Positions 23,823 through 32,739 of a DNA stretch of 36,643 nt are shown in pieces (position 1 is the stretch's first letter; each line of letters opens with the position of its first letter). The DNA is from Planctomycetota bacterium (GTDB lineage Bacteria; Planctomycetota; Planctomycetia; Planctomycetales; Planctomycetaceae): positions 1-36,643 of the forward strand of contig VGZH01000057.1 of the NCBI GenBank assembly GCA_016872645.1, in the 5' to 3' direction. A model generated the notes under the pieces. It did no database searches, was not told where the DNA came from, and saw only the letters and a program-made list of their open reading frames with translations. Position numbers and translations under genes: made by a program.

Positions 23823-24100
23823 GCGGCCATGTGCGTCATGGGTGTCACAAGTCTGAAAGAGTGACCAGCAGCAGCCGCGAATCTGCTCTGTCATCCGTGA
23901 GTCTCCGTCGCTCACCGTGAGTGAGTTGAGGAAGCGAGTCGTGTGCCAATCGAGCAGGTGTCTCCGGTTAAGGTCGTTCTACGGCGATCAATCTCGGCGA
24001 GCTGTTTGAGGTTCCGATCGAACCCGCGAAGACTGCCGCAGGGTTGCGGTGTGCCGCCCGGTTCTGAACCGCAGACCTACTGCAACATTCACCAAGTAAA
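23823..24100. other. Intergenic region upstream of csrA
   Basis: No convincing gene, repeat or RNA was found over these 278 bp. An open frame on the plus strand (about 23943-24350) overlaps a terminator and an antisense gene and is rejected. The region presumably holds the csrA promoter. Confidence 0.5.
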
Positions 24101-24143
24101 AATTACAAAACGAAACCGCCCGGTCGCTCGAACGACCGGGCGG
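24101..24143 (-). terminator. Rho-independent terminator of the 107-residue protein gene
   Basis: A perfect 11-bp GC-rich stem (24116-24126 with 24133-24143, 6-nt loop) is followed on the minus strand by TTTCGTTTTGTAATT (complement of 24101-24115). It lies 25 nt after the stop at 24169, which is textbook placement. Confidence 0.85.
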
Positions 24144-24168
24144 CGAATTCTCGATCTCAATTTGTCTG

Positions 24169-24492
24169 TCACCAACCGAGCGACATGTTTGTTTCGATCG
24201 CCCGCTGAGCCTCGTGCAAGTCCGAGCCGGTGTCGAGCATGTAGAGGCGGATCGCGTGGACCTTGTCGCCGTGGGCGCGGGAGAGGCAGTCACGAGCCAC
24301 GTCGCACGGCTCGGCGTTGCCAGCGATACCCAGCAGCCGCTTCGAGATGACCCAGATGTCACGGGGGCGTTTGGTCAGGCGGACGACATCTTCGCCGGGG
24401 TAATGCTCCTTCGCGACTTGAGCCGCCTGCTCCTGCGATTCGGCCCAGCCGATCATGATATGGGCGTTCGTTTCAATTTCGTACAAGGCCAT
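24169..24492 (-). CDS. Conserved-looking small hypothetical protein (107 aa)
   Basis: The start is set by an AGGAG-type ribosome binding site about 8 nt upstream of the ATG at 24492. The gene has its own strong terminator, so it is a monocistronic, well-signposted gene. The product reads MALYEIETNAHIMIGWAES then EQAAQVAKEHYPGEDVVRLTKRPRDIWVIS, a short mixed alpha/beta domain. A second helix block with two Cys (EPCDVARDCLSRA) and a Tyr-rich RLYMLDTGSDL precedes the end. No signal peptide or membrane segment is visible. I do not recognise the family. Confidence 0.82.
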   Translation of the reverse strand: MALYEIETNAHIMIGWAESQEQAAQVAKEHYPGEDVVRLTKRPRDIWVISKRLLGIAGNAEPCDVARDCLSRAHGDKVHAIRLYMLDTGSDLHEAQRAIETNMSLGW

Positions 24493-24654
24493 GATTCTGA
24501 CTCCTTTGAAAAGCTGGCGGCGAGATTTTCCGTATGATCCTGAGAACGCCAATGAAGCCGACGATTGACGGGCAGCGGTGAGCGTCAAACCTCATCGCGA
24601 TCCGAGTATAGTTGGGAGAAATTGGGCCTGCCATTGTTCTGTCAACTGTTGGAC

Positions 24655-25359
24655 TCACGAGCCGGCTTTTTCCTCGGCGGCGCTGCGGCGAAGATAAAAC
24701 GGTTCGAGTCGCCACGGGTCACTCAGTTCTCCTGCCGCAGCTTGTTGTTCACCCAGTTCGGCGATGAATTTGGCTGGCGGATGTTGGAGATCGGGTGTGA
24801 GGACTCGTACGGACGGCGGCAGAATCGCTTGGAGAGTCGCGGCGGCTGGGCCGGTGATCGCAATGTCCGATTGTGTCGCAGCGATTCCTTGGAGGCGTTG
24901 AGCGAACGAGCCTGTGGACTCGATGGTGATCTCGCCAATTCGTACTGGACCGCTGTTGGATTCACCGAACGCATATCTCCCAACGAACAGTTCTCCCCGT
25001 TGAGCATCCGAGACGACGAACACTTCCGAAACGTCGGTCGGGCTGGCGGCGGCCATCGCGCGAAATGTGTCGACGGCGGCCAGTCGGCAACCGATGGCAT
25101 AGGCCAAGGTCTTGGCGAACACGACTCCGACTCGCAACCCGGTGAAGCTGCCGGGGCCGATGCTGACGGCAATCAGTTCCAACTGCCGGCAGCGGGCGCT
25201 GGCACGACGCAACATTGCGTCGACTTCGGCAACCAGCGTCTGGGCATGTCGACGACCGGCCTGTTGCAGCGAGACCGATTCCACCGTCTGGCCGGCGCGG
25301 CGCAGCGCAACTGCTCCGATCATTCCTGAGGTTTCGACACCCAACGTCAGCAAGTTCAC
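24655..25359 (-). CDS. tsaB: tRNA threonylcarbamoyladenosine biosynthesis protein TsaB
   Basis: TsaB is the non-catalytic ASKHA-fold partner that, with TsaD and TsaE, installs t6A at position 37 of ANN-decoding tRNAs. Motifs include LTLGVETSGMIGAVAL at the N-terminus, GRRHAQTLVAEVDAML, and the conserved SIGPGSFTGLRVGVVFAKTLAYA. Length (234 residues) is normal. The GTG at 25359 starts the family N-terminus and has AGGA 5 nt upstream. A start at 25446 would be inside the preceding EF-hand gene. It follows that gene by 19 nt on the same strand. TsaD and TsaE are not in the window. Confidence 0.93.
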   Translation of the reverse strand: MNLLTLGVETSGMIGAVALRRAGQTVESVSLQQAGRRHAQTLVAEVDAMLRRASARCRQLELIAVSIGPGSFTGLRVGVVFAKTLAYAIGCRLAAVDTFRAMAAASPTDVSEVFVVSDAQRGELFVGRYAFGESNSGPVRIGEITIESTGSFAQRLQGIAATQSDIAITGPAAATLQAILPPSVRVLTPDLQHPPAKFIAELGEQQAAAGELSDPWRLEPFYLRRSAAEEKAGS

Positions 25360-25378
25360 GCGGCGGTCCTGGAGGCCG

Positions 25379-26470
25379 CTACTTGGCCTCGACCTGTTTG
25401 TACAACTCCAGGAACTCAGCTTGCTTGATCGGCAGCGAAATCGCAATGCCCGCCTTCTCGAATTTGCCGCGTGCAGTGCGAGAGCGCTGCCACTCCTCGC
25501 TAGACAAGGTGCCGTCGCGATTGTTGTCGAGACCGACGAAGACCCTAATTCCTGCCGTCATTTCCTGAGGCGGGGCGGTGCTGGCCGGCGCCGCAGCGGC
25601 GGCACCGTTGGGCTTGCCCAAGTCGGAAGATGCCGGAGAGCGAGAACCGCTCGCCGACGCAGACGCCATTGACCTTGAATCGCTCGTCGTCGTGCTGTTG
25701 CTTGAGCTCTTTTTAGTGGCGGCGATGAGTTCATCGGCCGTCAGCAGGCCATCACCATTGCGGTCCAGGTCAAAGAATTGCGTGAAAGCTTTGCGGTCCC
25801 ATTCGTACAAGCCAATTTGCCCGTCGCCATTTGTGTCTTTGACGCGATAGTCGCTGGGAAGATCCTTGGTGACACGAACTTTCGGCTTTGCGGATTTTTT
25901 GGACGACTTATTCGGCGAGGAATCTCCGCGGCGATCCCCGTCTCGGTCTTCGCGCCGGTCACGATCACTTCGTCGATCGCGGTCAGAGGATTCTTCGGGC
26001 CGTCGATCGAAGCCGCCCCAAGAGCCACCTCCGAATGACGGCGATCCGCCTCCAAATGAGGGAGGTCCACCGCCGAAGGAGGGTGATCCACCCCCGGGCG
26101 AAGGAGACCCTCCGCCGCTCTCTGGACGCCGAAACTGCGAAAAATCTCCGCTCGATCGAGCCTGCTCGAATTGTTCACGCATCTTTTGCGAGGCCTGAAT
26201 GAATTCCTGCTGGCTGATTGGCCGCGAGACGTCGATGCCGACTCGCGCGTAGATATCCCGCAGGAAGCCGAACTCGTCCGGATCGATCTGTCCATTTTGA
26301 TTGCGATCCATCCGCCGAAAGGAATCCTCGGGAGATGGAAAGCCGCCTCCTCCGAACCCACCTCCGCGAAAACCCTGAGCGGACACCGGCGGACAAAAAC
26401 CGCCAAACAACAGACTCAACCCCAGAACCAACCCGGTTCCGCTGCGAGCCGAACGAGCCGCGATTTTCAT
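25379..26470 (-). CDS. Secreted EF-hand protein
   Basis: The 363-residue product has a signal peptide (MKIAARSARSGTGLVLGLSLLFGG...VSAQG). Four EF-hand-like calcium loops follow: DRNQNGQIDPDEF near residue 55, DTNGDGQIGLYEW, DLDRNGDGLLTADEL and DNNRDGTLSSEEW. Between them lies a Gly/Ser/Pro-Phe repeat (SPSFGGG units, about 120-150) and an Arg/Asp/Lys-rich segment, both probably disordered. Such calcium-binding proteins are common in planctomycete envelopes. The start is fixed by an AGGAG 6 nt upstream of ATG 26470. It is divergent from the giant secretin-N gene, and the Gly/Phe-rich style is shared between the two. Confidence 0.87.
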   Translation of the reverse strand: MKIAARSARSGTGLVLGLSLLFGGFCPPVSAQGFRGGGFGGGGFPSPEDSFRRMDRNQNGQIDPDEFGFLRDIYARVGIDVSRPISQQEFIQASQKMREQFEQARSSGDFSQFRRPESGGGSPSPGGGSPSFGGGPPSFGGGSPSFGGGSWGGFDRRPEESSDRDRRSDRDRREDRDGDRRGDSSPNKSSKKSAKPKVRVTKDLPSDYRVKDTNGDGQIGLYEWDRKAFTQFFDLDRNGDGLLTADELIAATKKSSSNSTTTSDSRSMASASASGSRSPASSDLGKPNGAAAAAPASTAPPQEMTAGIRVFVGLDNNRDGTLSSEEWQRSRTARGKFEKAGIAISLPIKQAEFLELYKQVEAK

Positions 26471-26830
26471 GTGAAGCTCCTGCGAAGACACGAGCCAAGA
26501 TCAAGCTATTGGGGGTTCTATCGACGTGGTTCCTGTGTCCAAAGGGGCTGCAATGATGGCAGCCCCCGAATCCTCATGATCCAACCGACCGGTCTTTCCG
26601 GCGAATTTTGCCGGTTCCGAAGCGAGTTTCCAACTGGTTCACAGCGGTAAAAGCCGAAAACTCCCAATACGACCTAGAGTCACCCTAAAGCCCCGAAACC
26701 GCCGGAGAATCCGTTGAACTTCTTGAGTTCCGATTCCAAACAGGGTTAGCATTCTGCCATCCAGGTTGGAATTAGCGGCGGAAAAGGGCCTGCGGTGGTG
26801 ACCGTTTTCGTATTCCCAGGGAGCCTCGCT
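26471..26830. other. Divergent intergenic region between the EF-hand and secretin-N genes
   Basis: No open gene was supported in these 360 bp. It must hold both divergent promoters. TTGAGT at about 26720, 17 nt before TTAGCA, is a possible sigma-70-like promoter for the plus-strand gene but is weak. No CRISPR, riboswitch or tRNA was seen. Confidence 0.4.
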
Positions 26831-29800
26831 ATGAAAAGCTTTTCGCATCGGTTGGCCTTCGCCTTTACGCTGACTGCCATTCTTTGGACAACCTCGACCG
26901 CGATGGCTCAACGTCGCAGCGGTGGAGGCTTCGGAGGCTTTGGAGGCTTTGGAGGCGGCGGTGGCAGCGGATCGACGGTCGGAATCTTGCTGCGCGATTC
27001 AAACGCCGAAGAACTCAAGCTGACCGACGAGCAAAAAACCAAGATCCGCGAGATTAGTGACAAGCTGCGCGAAGACACTCGTGTCCGTGACCTGCTTGGC
27101 AAGATGCTCACTGCTTCGGAAGAGGATCGTACCGCCGCGACCGCCGAGATGGCGAAGATCCAAGCCGAACAACGCACCCAGTCTGATGCTGATTTGAAGA
27201 AGGTGCTGTCCGCGGAACAGTTCACTCGCTATCGCCAATTGGCATTGCAACAGCGTGGCGTGAACTCCCTTGGCGACAGTGACGTGGCCAGCGAGTTGAA
27301 GCTCAGCGATGAGCAAGTCGCGAAGCTTAAGGCTCTCAGCGAAGAGTCCGGAAAGAAGATGCGCGAAATGTTCACCGGCGGTGGTTTCGGCGGTGCGGAC
27401 ATTCGAACCAAGATGACGGAATTCCGAAAAGAGTTCGAAGAAAAACGCCTTGAGGTTTTGACCGACGCTCAGCGTGAGCAGTGGACCAAGCTCAAAGGCC
27501 CGGAGTCGTCGCCCGAAGAGGGGGCGGCCAAGACGGATGCGAAGCCGAGCGACTCCACCGATGCCGCAAAGAAACCAGTTCGCGTATCGCAGCCGATCGT
27601 CAACGCCGAAGCCGTGGCCAGTCAGACCGATGACAAACCTCGCAAGCCCGTCGTGTCGTTCGGAAAATCGGCCGATCAATTCGCCGCTGCGAAGGCGGTT
27701 GAACTCAGTACTGACAAGCCGGCCGAAGGAGATTCGGCGAAGAGTGAACTCTCAAAGCCGGAAAAGATCTCATTCAATTTTCAGCACGCGGCCTGGGCCG
27801 ATGTGCTCAAGGCATTCGCAGAGCTGGCCGGCTTGACGCTGGACCTCAACGTTGTCCCGCCAGGCACGTTCAACTATTTCGACGAGAAGGAATACTCACC
27901 CGAAGAGGCACTGGATGTCATTAATGGCTACCTGCTGCAGAAGGGCTATGTGCTCGTCCGTCGCGACCAGTTCTTGGTTGTGCTCAACATCGACGACACA
28001 ATTCCTCCCAATCTGGTTCCGAAGGTGAAAGTGTCGGACTTGCCGAAACGCGGCAAAAACGAGCTGATGAATATCATCCTGAGGGTCGAGAACATCACTG
28101 CTGAAGAGGCGGCCGAGGAAGCCAAAGAGTTGATCGGCCCGCAAGGGAAAGTGGTTGCGTTGAAGCGATCGAGTTCTATCAGTGTCACGGATGTCGGCTC
28201 CAATTTGCAGCAGATTCACGATTTGCTGGTCAGTCTCGGTGCGGCCCCGACGGATATCACGTTCGTGGCCTACACCTTGAAAAACATCGATGCGCTGGAA
28301 GCCGAAGACAAAGTTCGTGCGATGTTCGGCCTGCAACGAGGGGTCGAGTCGGTTGCTGAGGGTGTGCGGTCTCGATCCTCGGATTCGCGAGGTTTCGGCG
28401 AAATGCGTGATCGTGACGGTCGGCCGATCGTGATGCCCACGTCGACGAACACCAAGCCAAAAGTTCAAGTCAGCTCGGACGAGCGCACGAACCGATTGCT
28501 GGTGACCGCCAACACGGCAGAACACAAGATCATCGAAGAGGTGCTCAAGACGATCGATGTCGAAGAGTTGCCCGGTGCGGTTCGCCGTCCGCGCAGCCGC
28601 GAGCCGTACTTGAATGTCTACACGACGAAGACGGCTGATGTGCAAGAGGTCGCCAAAACGCTCAACGTGCTGCACCCCGGTTGTGTCGTGAATGAAGACG
28701 GCCGAGCTCGCCGCTTGCACATCTTTGCTTCGCCGACGCAGCACGAGCAGATCGAGCGCATGATCAAGCAACTCGACGGCGAGGGAATGGCCGGAGGAGC
28801 AACCGTGGCCGTTGTCTCGACGGGCCGCATCGATTCGCTGACGGCCGTCGCGACGTTGCAGGCGTTGTATGCCGCCGAGAAAGATGCTGCTCCCAGCATG
28901 ACGCCGCATCCGACCGGTTATGGATTGATCGTGCGGGGCAGCAATGATCAAGTCAATCAGATCAAGCTGCTGCTGAACCAAATGGACCCGAATGCTCTGA
29001 AGGGGGAACCCCAAAAGGGAACACTGCGAACGATCCCACTTGGCGGCCGAGACCCCGAAGAGTTCTCGCAAATGCTCAAGCAGTTTTGGGGTGCGAAGAA
29101 CTCAAATCCGATCATCGTCATTCCGTCGAACAACCGGCCGGTTCAAGATCGGCGTGTTCCGTCAGCGGTTCCGGGTTTCGATGAAGTCGCTCCGCCACGA
29201 GAGCCGACGCGACCCTCGCGAACAACCAGCCAGGCACCAGCCGATGCTGTGTCAGACAAGCCAGTCAGCCAGAAACGGAAAACTCCGAAAACCGATTCGA
29301 AGCCGAGCACTCAGCCACGAGCGCAAGCCACAAAGGCAAGAGTCTTCGCCGCCAGCTTCCGCGACGACTCGTCCGTTGAGCCCGATCAAACCGTGAATCC
29401 CAGCAAGAACAAGAAGAAAAAAACCGACAAAAAGCCGAATCCGAACAAAGTCAAAAATTCGGGCAAGAAACCGCAAGCCACTCCCGAGGCGTCAACCGCT
29501 CCGAAGTCGGATGAGCCAGCCCAGGAAGCCCCGGCAACACAGGGGGAGGGTGAGCCGATTCGCGTCCTTTCCAGCGGCGGCAATTTGGTTATCTCCTCCA
29601 AAGACGAAGCCGCGCTCGATGAGATGGAGCGGCTGATCGAACTGATGCAGGAAGCGACTCCGTCGAAGCCGCGCTGGACGATCTTTTATCTCCGCTCGGC
29701 CGACGCCAGCGAAACGGCCACGATGCTCGAACGGCTGTTCCCAACGAGTTCGGTGTCGTCCGGTTCCGGCAGTTCCAGCGGGATGCTTGGCGAGTTGACT

Positions 29801-30730
29801 GGCGGGATTAGTTCAATGGGACGCAGCTTGATGAACGCGACCGGTTTGTCGAGCGCGATGACCAGCGCATTGACGCTGCAGATCATTCCTGAAGTGCGGT
29901 CGAATGCGCTGTACGTTGCAGGACCGCCGGATCAGGTGCGCGAGGTCGAAGCGATGTTGCGAGTTCTCGATGCGTCCGAGTTGCCGGAACAACTGCGCGA
30001 TCGAACGCCGCATCGAATTCAGGTTCAGCATGCCGATGTCGAGGATGTCGCATCCATCGTTCGTGACATTTACAAGGACGACATGATGCCTGAAGGACAA
30101 CAGCCCGGACAGCAGCCGAATCCGTTCGCCATGTTTATGGGGGGGGGCGGCAGCAGTCGGGGCGGTAGCCGCGGAGGTCAGGCGCAAGCGCGGTCGATCA
30201 AGCTGACGCTCAGTGTCGACGCCAGTACGAATACTCTCATCGTTTCCTCCAGCGAATCACTCTTCAAGCAAATCGAGTCTTTTGTTCAGGCGATTGACGA
30301 GGATGCTCGTGCCGCGAACCGCACCGTGCGCATCGTAGACATCAAAGGGAGTAACTCGGCGGCGGTACAGACGGCGTTGAGCGCGATGTATGCGAAGATC
30401 AAAGTCGGCTCCTCCAACCGGTCGTCGTCTTCGCCGTCATCGTCGTCTCGCAGTGGTTCGTCGAGCAGTGGATCGTCAGGATCGCCGTCGTTTGGATCAG
30501 GAGGCTTTATGCCTGGGATGTCGCCTTTTGGAGGCTTCGGTGGCAGTCCGTTCGGAGGTGGCAGTCCCTTCGGCAGTGGAAGCTCGTTCGGTGGGAGCAG
30601 TCCCTTCAGTGGAAGCAGCCGCTTTGGCAGTGGGAGCAGTCCCTTCAGTGGAAGCAGCCGCTTTGGCAGTGGGAGCAGTCCCTTCAGTGGAAGCAGCCGC
30701 TTTGGCTTCAGCCGAGATGGCGACCGATGA
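26831..30730 (+). CDS. Giant secreted protein: Spy-like helices fused to multiple secretin N-domains
   Basis: The ~1299-residue product starts at ATG 26831 (GGGAG 7 nt upstream) with a signal peptide ending TAMAQ. After a short Gly/Phe stretch, residues ~50-210 hold helical LTDEQKTKIREI and LSDEQVAKLKAL repeats like the LTxxQ/Spy periplasmic family. From ~312 there is an STN/N0-like domain (FNFQHAAWADVLKAFAELAGLTLDL). About seven secretin N1/N2-type modules follow to ~1190, each with an ERTNRLLV/ARRLHIFA/STNTLIVS-type strand and a helix. A Lys/Pro linker interrupts them near 783-903. No secretin C-terminal beta-barrel is visible. The last ~100 residues are Gly/Ser/Phe repeats. It probably forms a periplasmic scaffold ring for a type II/IV-like machine. 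gspE follows 212 nt later. Confidence 0.82.
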   Translation: MKSFSHRLAFAFTLTAILWTTSTAMAQRRSGGGFGGFGGFGGGGGSGSTVGILLRDSNAEELKLTDEQKTKIREISDKLREDTRVRDLLGKMLTASEEDRTAATAEMAKIQAEQRTQSDADLKKVLSAEQFTRYRQLALQQRGVNSLGDSDVASELKLSDEQVAKLKALSEESGKKMREMFTGGGFGGADIRTKMTEFRKEFEEKRLEVLTDAQREQWTKLKGPESSPEEGAAKTDAKPSDSTDAAKKPVRVSQPIVNAEAVASQTDDKPRKPVVSFGKSADQFAAAKAVELSTDKPAEGDSAKSELSKPEKISFNFQHAAWADVLKAFAELAGLTLDLNVVPPGTFNYFDEKEYSPEEALDVINGYLLQKGYVLVRRDQFLVVLNIDDTIPPNLVPKVKVSDLPKRGKNELMNIILRVENITAEEAAEEAKELIGPQGKVVALKRSSSISVTDVGSNLQQIHDLLVSLGAAPTDITFVAYTLKNIDALEAEDKVRAMFGLQRGVESVAEGVRSRSSDSRGFGEMRDRDGRPIVMPTSTNTKPKVQVSSDERTNRLLVTANTAEHKIIEEVLKTIDVEELPGAVRRPRSREPYLNVYTTKTADVQEVAKTLNVLHPGCVVNEDGRARRLHIFASPTQHEQIERMIKQLDGEGMAGGATVAVVSTGRIDSLTAVATLQALYAAEKDAAPSMTPHPTGYGLIVRGSNDQVNQIKLLLNQMDPNALKGEPQKGTLRTIPLGGRDPEEFSQMLKQFWGAKNSNPIIVIPSNNRPVQDRRVPSAVPGFDEVAPPREPTRPSRTTSQAPADAVSDKPVSQKRKTPKTDSKPSTQPRAQATKARVFAASFRDDSSVEPDQTVNPSKNKKKKTDKKPNPNKVKNSGKKPQATPEASTAPKSDEPAQEAPATQGEGEPIRVLSSGGNLVISSKDEAALDEMERLIELMQEATPSKPRWTIFYLRSADASETATMLERLFPTSSVSSGSGSSSGMLGELTGGISSMGRSLMNATGLSSAMTSALTLQIIPEVRSNALYVAGPPDQVREVEAMLRVLDASELPEQLRDRTPHRIQVQHADVEDVASIVRDIYKDDMMPEGQQPGQQPNPFAMFMGGGGSSRGGSRGGQAQARSIKLTLSVDASTNTLIVSSSESLFKQIESFVQAIDEDARAANRTVRIVDIKGSNSAAVQTALSAMYAKIKVGSSNRSSSSPSSSSRSGSSSSGSSGSPSFGSGGFMPGMSPFGGFGGSPFGGGSPFGSGSSFGGSSPFSGSSRFGSGSSPFSGSSRFGSGSSPFSGSSRFGFSRDGDR
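30596..30704 (+). repeat. 39-bp exact tandem repeat encoding the Gly/Ser/Phe tail
   Basis: Units 30596-30634, 30635-30673 and a partial third (30674-30704) are identical and encode SSPFSGSSRFGSG. Upstream, less exact FGGSPFGG-type copies continue the pattern. Identity at the DNA level indicates recent expansion. Confidence 0.9.
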
Positions 30731-30734
30731 TCTG

Positions 30735-30755
30735 GGTCAGATTTTCAATCTGACC
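30735..30755 (+). terminator. Small perfect hairpin after the secretin-N gene
   Basis: GGTCAGATT and AATCTGACC pair perfectly over 9 bp with a 3-nt loop, 4 nt after the stop. There is no U-run, so it may stabilise the 3' end rather than terminate, and read-through into gspE is possible. Confidence 0.4.
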
Positions 30756-30942
30756 GCTCGTCAGGCTGGATGAAAACCGGCCCCACGGAGTTACGACCGG
30801 AATCCCCGTACGTCCAAATAGTTGCTGGTTGCCAATCTCGGCGTCCCGAATGCCGATAGAGCGGTGACTTTCGATATCATGCCGCCGCAATCGACGGCTT
30901 TGGACGGTGCGAAATCTCACGCCTCAAACGAGGTTACTTCTG

Positions 30943-32628
30943 ATGGACATCGGCGACGTACTTTTGGATCGCGGGTTGCTCAGCCTGCCGGAATTGGAAA
31001 CGCTGCGTACGCAGGCGAACGGTCAACGTGTGGATCAAGTTGCCGTCGAGCAGGGACTGCTGACCGAAGAGCAAGCCTTGCGAGCACTGGGTGATGAATT
31101 GGGGATGCGATTCGTCGAACTCAATGACTTTCCAATCGACCGTGAACTGCTGGCCAAGTTTCCGACGACGGCGATTTTTCGGCATTCGCTGCTGCCCCTC
31201 CGCCGCAACAACGGCCGAGTTGAAATCGCGACCTCTGACCCGTTTGACCTCGAAGCACTCGATGAATTGAGTTCACTCAGTGGCTTCCGCTTGGAACCAG
31301 TGCTCACGCGACGCGTCGATCTCGTGCGGCTGATCAAAGAACATCTGGGGGTCGGCGGCGACACGATCAATGAACTGGTTGCACAGCGCGGCGACGACGT
31401 CGACGCTGATTACCTTGCCGAGGTGGCTCGCGCGGACAGCGAGTTGGCGCAACAGGCTCAAGCGGCCTCGGTCATCCGGTTGGTCAATGAGTTGTTGCTC
31501 GAAGCGCTCGCCCAACAGGCCAGCGACGTGCATATCGAGCCGAGCGACAAAGGCTTGCTGGTACGGTATCGCGTAGATGGCTTGCTGCGCTTGCAGGCGG
31601 TCCCGCAAGAGATTCACCAATTCTACAAGGCGATCGTCACGCGGTTGAAAATCATGGCTCGGCTGAACATCGCCGAGAAGCGTTTGCCGCAGGACGGTCG
31701 CATCGAACTGCGCGTTGCCGGCCGAGAGATTGACGTCCGCATGTCGATCATCCCGATGATCCACGGGGAAGGGGTCGTCCTCCGAATCCTCGACAAAGGG
31801 CGAATGACCTTCAATCTGGCCAATATGGGCATGCCCGATGAAATCAAAGTCCCGTTTTACAAACTGATCAACTTGCCGCACGGGATCGTCCTGGTCACGG
31901 GACCAACCGGTTCGGGAAAATCGACGACGCTCTACAGCGCGCTCAACGAGATCAAAGATCCGACGCTGAAGATCATCACGGTCGAAGATCCGGTTGAGTA
32001 CCAGATGGCGGGAATCAATCAAATTCAAGTTCACTCGAAGATCGGCCTGACATTCGCTGCCGGTTTGCGAAGCATTCTGCGCCACGATCCGGACGTGATC
32101 CTGATCGGCGAAATCCGAGACTACGAAACTGCCGAGAGCGCGATTCAGTCGTCGCTGACCGGCCACCTTGTGTTCAGCACGCTGCACACCAACGATGCCG
32201 CCAGTGCGTTCACTCGCTTGATCGACATGGGAGTTGAGCCATACCTCTGTGCGAGCACTGTCGAAGGAGTGCTTGCCCAGCGGCTCGTGCGCCGGCTGTG
32301 CAACAAGTGCAAGGTTCCATTTCATCCCACCGACCACGATGTTCCAGACGACTTTCCGCGTCCATTGCCAGAGACGCTCTTCAAACCGGCTGGCTGCCGT
32401 GACTGCCGAGACACCGGCTATTCCGGCCGCGTAGGTATTTTCGAGTTGATGTGTACCGATGACGCAATCCGTCAGCTTTGCATCGAACGAGCCAGTTCGA
32501 CTCAAATCCGCCACGTTGCGCTGAAGCACGGGCTCATCACACTTCGACAGTGCGGCTACGGCCGAGTTATCGAAGGTGTCACCAGCATCGATGAAATCGC
32601 TCGCATCACCAAAGGCGATCTCAACTGA
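30943..32628 (+). CDS. gspE: GspE/PilB-family secretion ATPase
   Basis: The 561-residue protein has an N-terminal MshEN-type domain (residues ~1-150, [16 protein letters not shown] and [14 protein letters not shown]). The AAA-like ATPase core follows: [26 protein letters not shown], Walker [16 protein letters not shown] (about 320-334), the Asp box [12 protein letters not shown], Walker [19 protein letters not shown] and the His box [16 protein letters not shown] zinc tetracysteine, CNKC...CRDC (about 453 and 486), is typical of GspE/PilB. It powers pseudopilus or pilus assembly from the cytoplasmic face of the inner membrane. No inner-membrane platform or pseudopilin gene is adjacent. ATG 30943 with GAGGT upstream is preferred over GTG 30907. 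Confidence 0.95.
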   Translation: MDIGDVLLDRGLLSLPELETLRTQANGQRVDQVAVEQGLLTEEQALRALGDELGMRFVELNDFPIDRELLAKFPTTAIFRHSLLPLRRNNGRVEIATSDPFDLEALDELSSLSGFRLEPVLTRRVDLVRLIKEHLGVGGDTINELVAQRGDDVDADYLAEVARADSELAQQAQAASVIRLVNELLLEALAQQASDVHIEPSDKGLLVRYRVDGLLRLQAVPQEIHQFYKAIVTRLKIMARLNIAEKRLPQDGRIELRVAGREIDVRMSIIPMIHGEGVVLRILDKGRMTFNLANMGMPDEIKVPFYKLINLPHGIVLVTGPTGSGKSTTLYSALNEIKDPTLKIITVEDPVEYQMAGINQIQVHSKIGLTFAAGLRSILRHDPDVILIGEIRDYETAESAIQSSLTGHLVFSTLHTNDAASAFTRLIDMGVEPYLCASTVEGVLAQRLVRRLCNKCKVPFHPTDHDVPDDFPRPLPETLFKPAGCRDCRDTGYSGRVGIFELMCTDDAIRQLCIERASSTQIRHVALKHGLITLRQCGYGRVIEGVTSIDEIARITKGDLN

Positions 32629-32739
32629 ATCGGCATCTGGCTGGTTCTCGATGTCCTTGCTATGTTCCGTCTGAGGCGTCCGGCTGTTGGAGCAGACGCT
32701 CGATGTTGAACGTTCTGTCCCAAGATCCGCGAGTCGTTA

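Noticed and set aside
23943-24350. Plus-strand frame of 135 codons between csrA and the 107-residue gene
   Set aside because: It runs through a strong terminator and antisense to a well-supported gene. The product is low-complexity Arg/Ser-rich.
27896-29071. Minus-strand frame of 391 codons inside the secretin-N gene
   Set aside because: Antisense shadow with no start signal or recognisable motif.
31273-32529. Long minus-strand frame opposite gspE
   Set aside because: The gspE frame is fully conserved with Walker motifs. The antisense product is compositionally shadow-like (His/Arg/Asp-rich) with no domain.
32629-32739. Cobalamin riboswitch upstream of metH
   Set aside because: Only 111 bp is available, and no B12-box-like motif was recognised.
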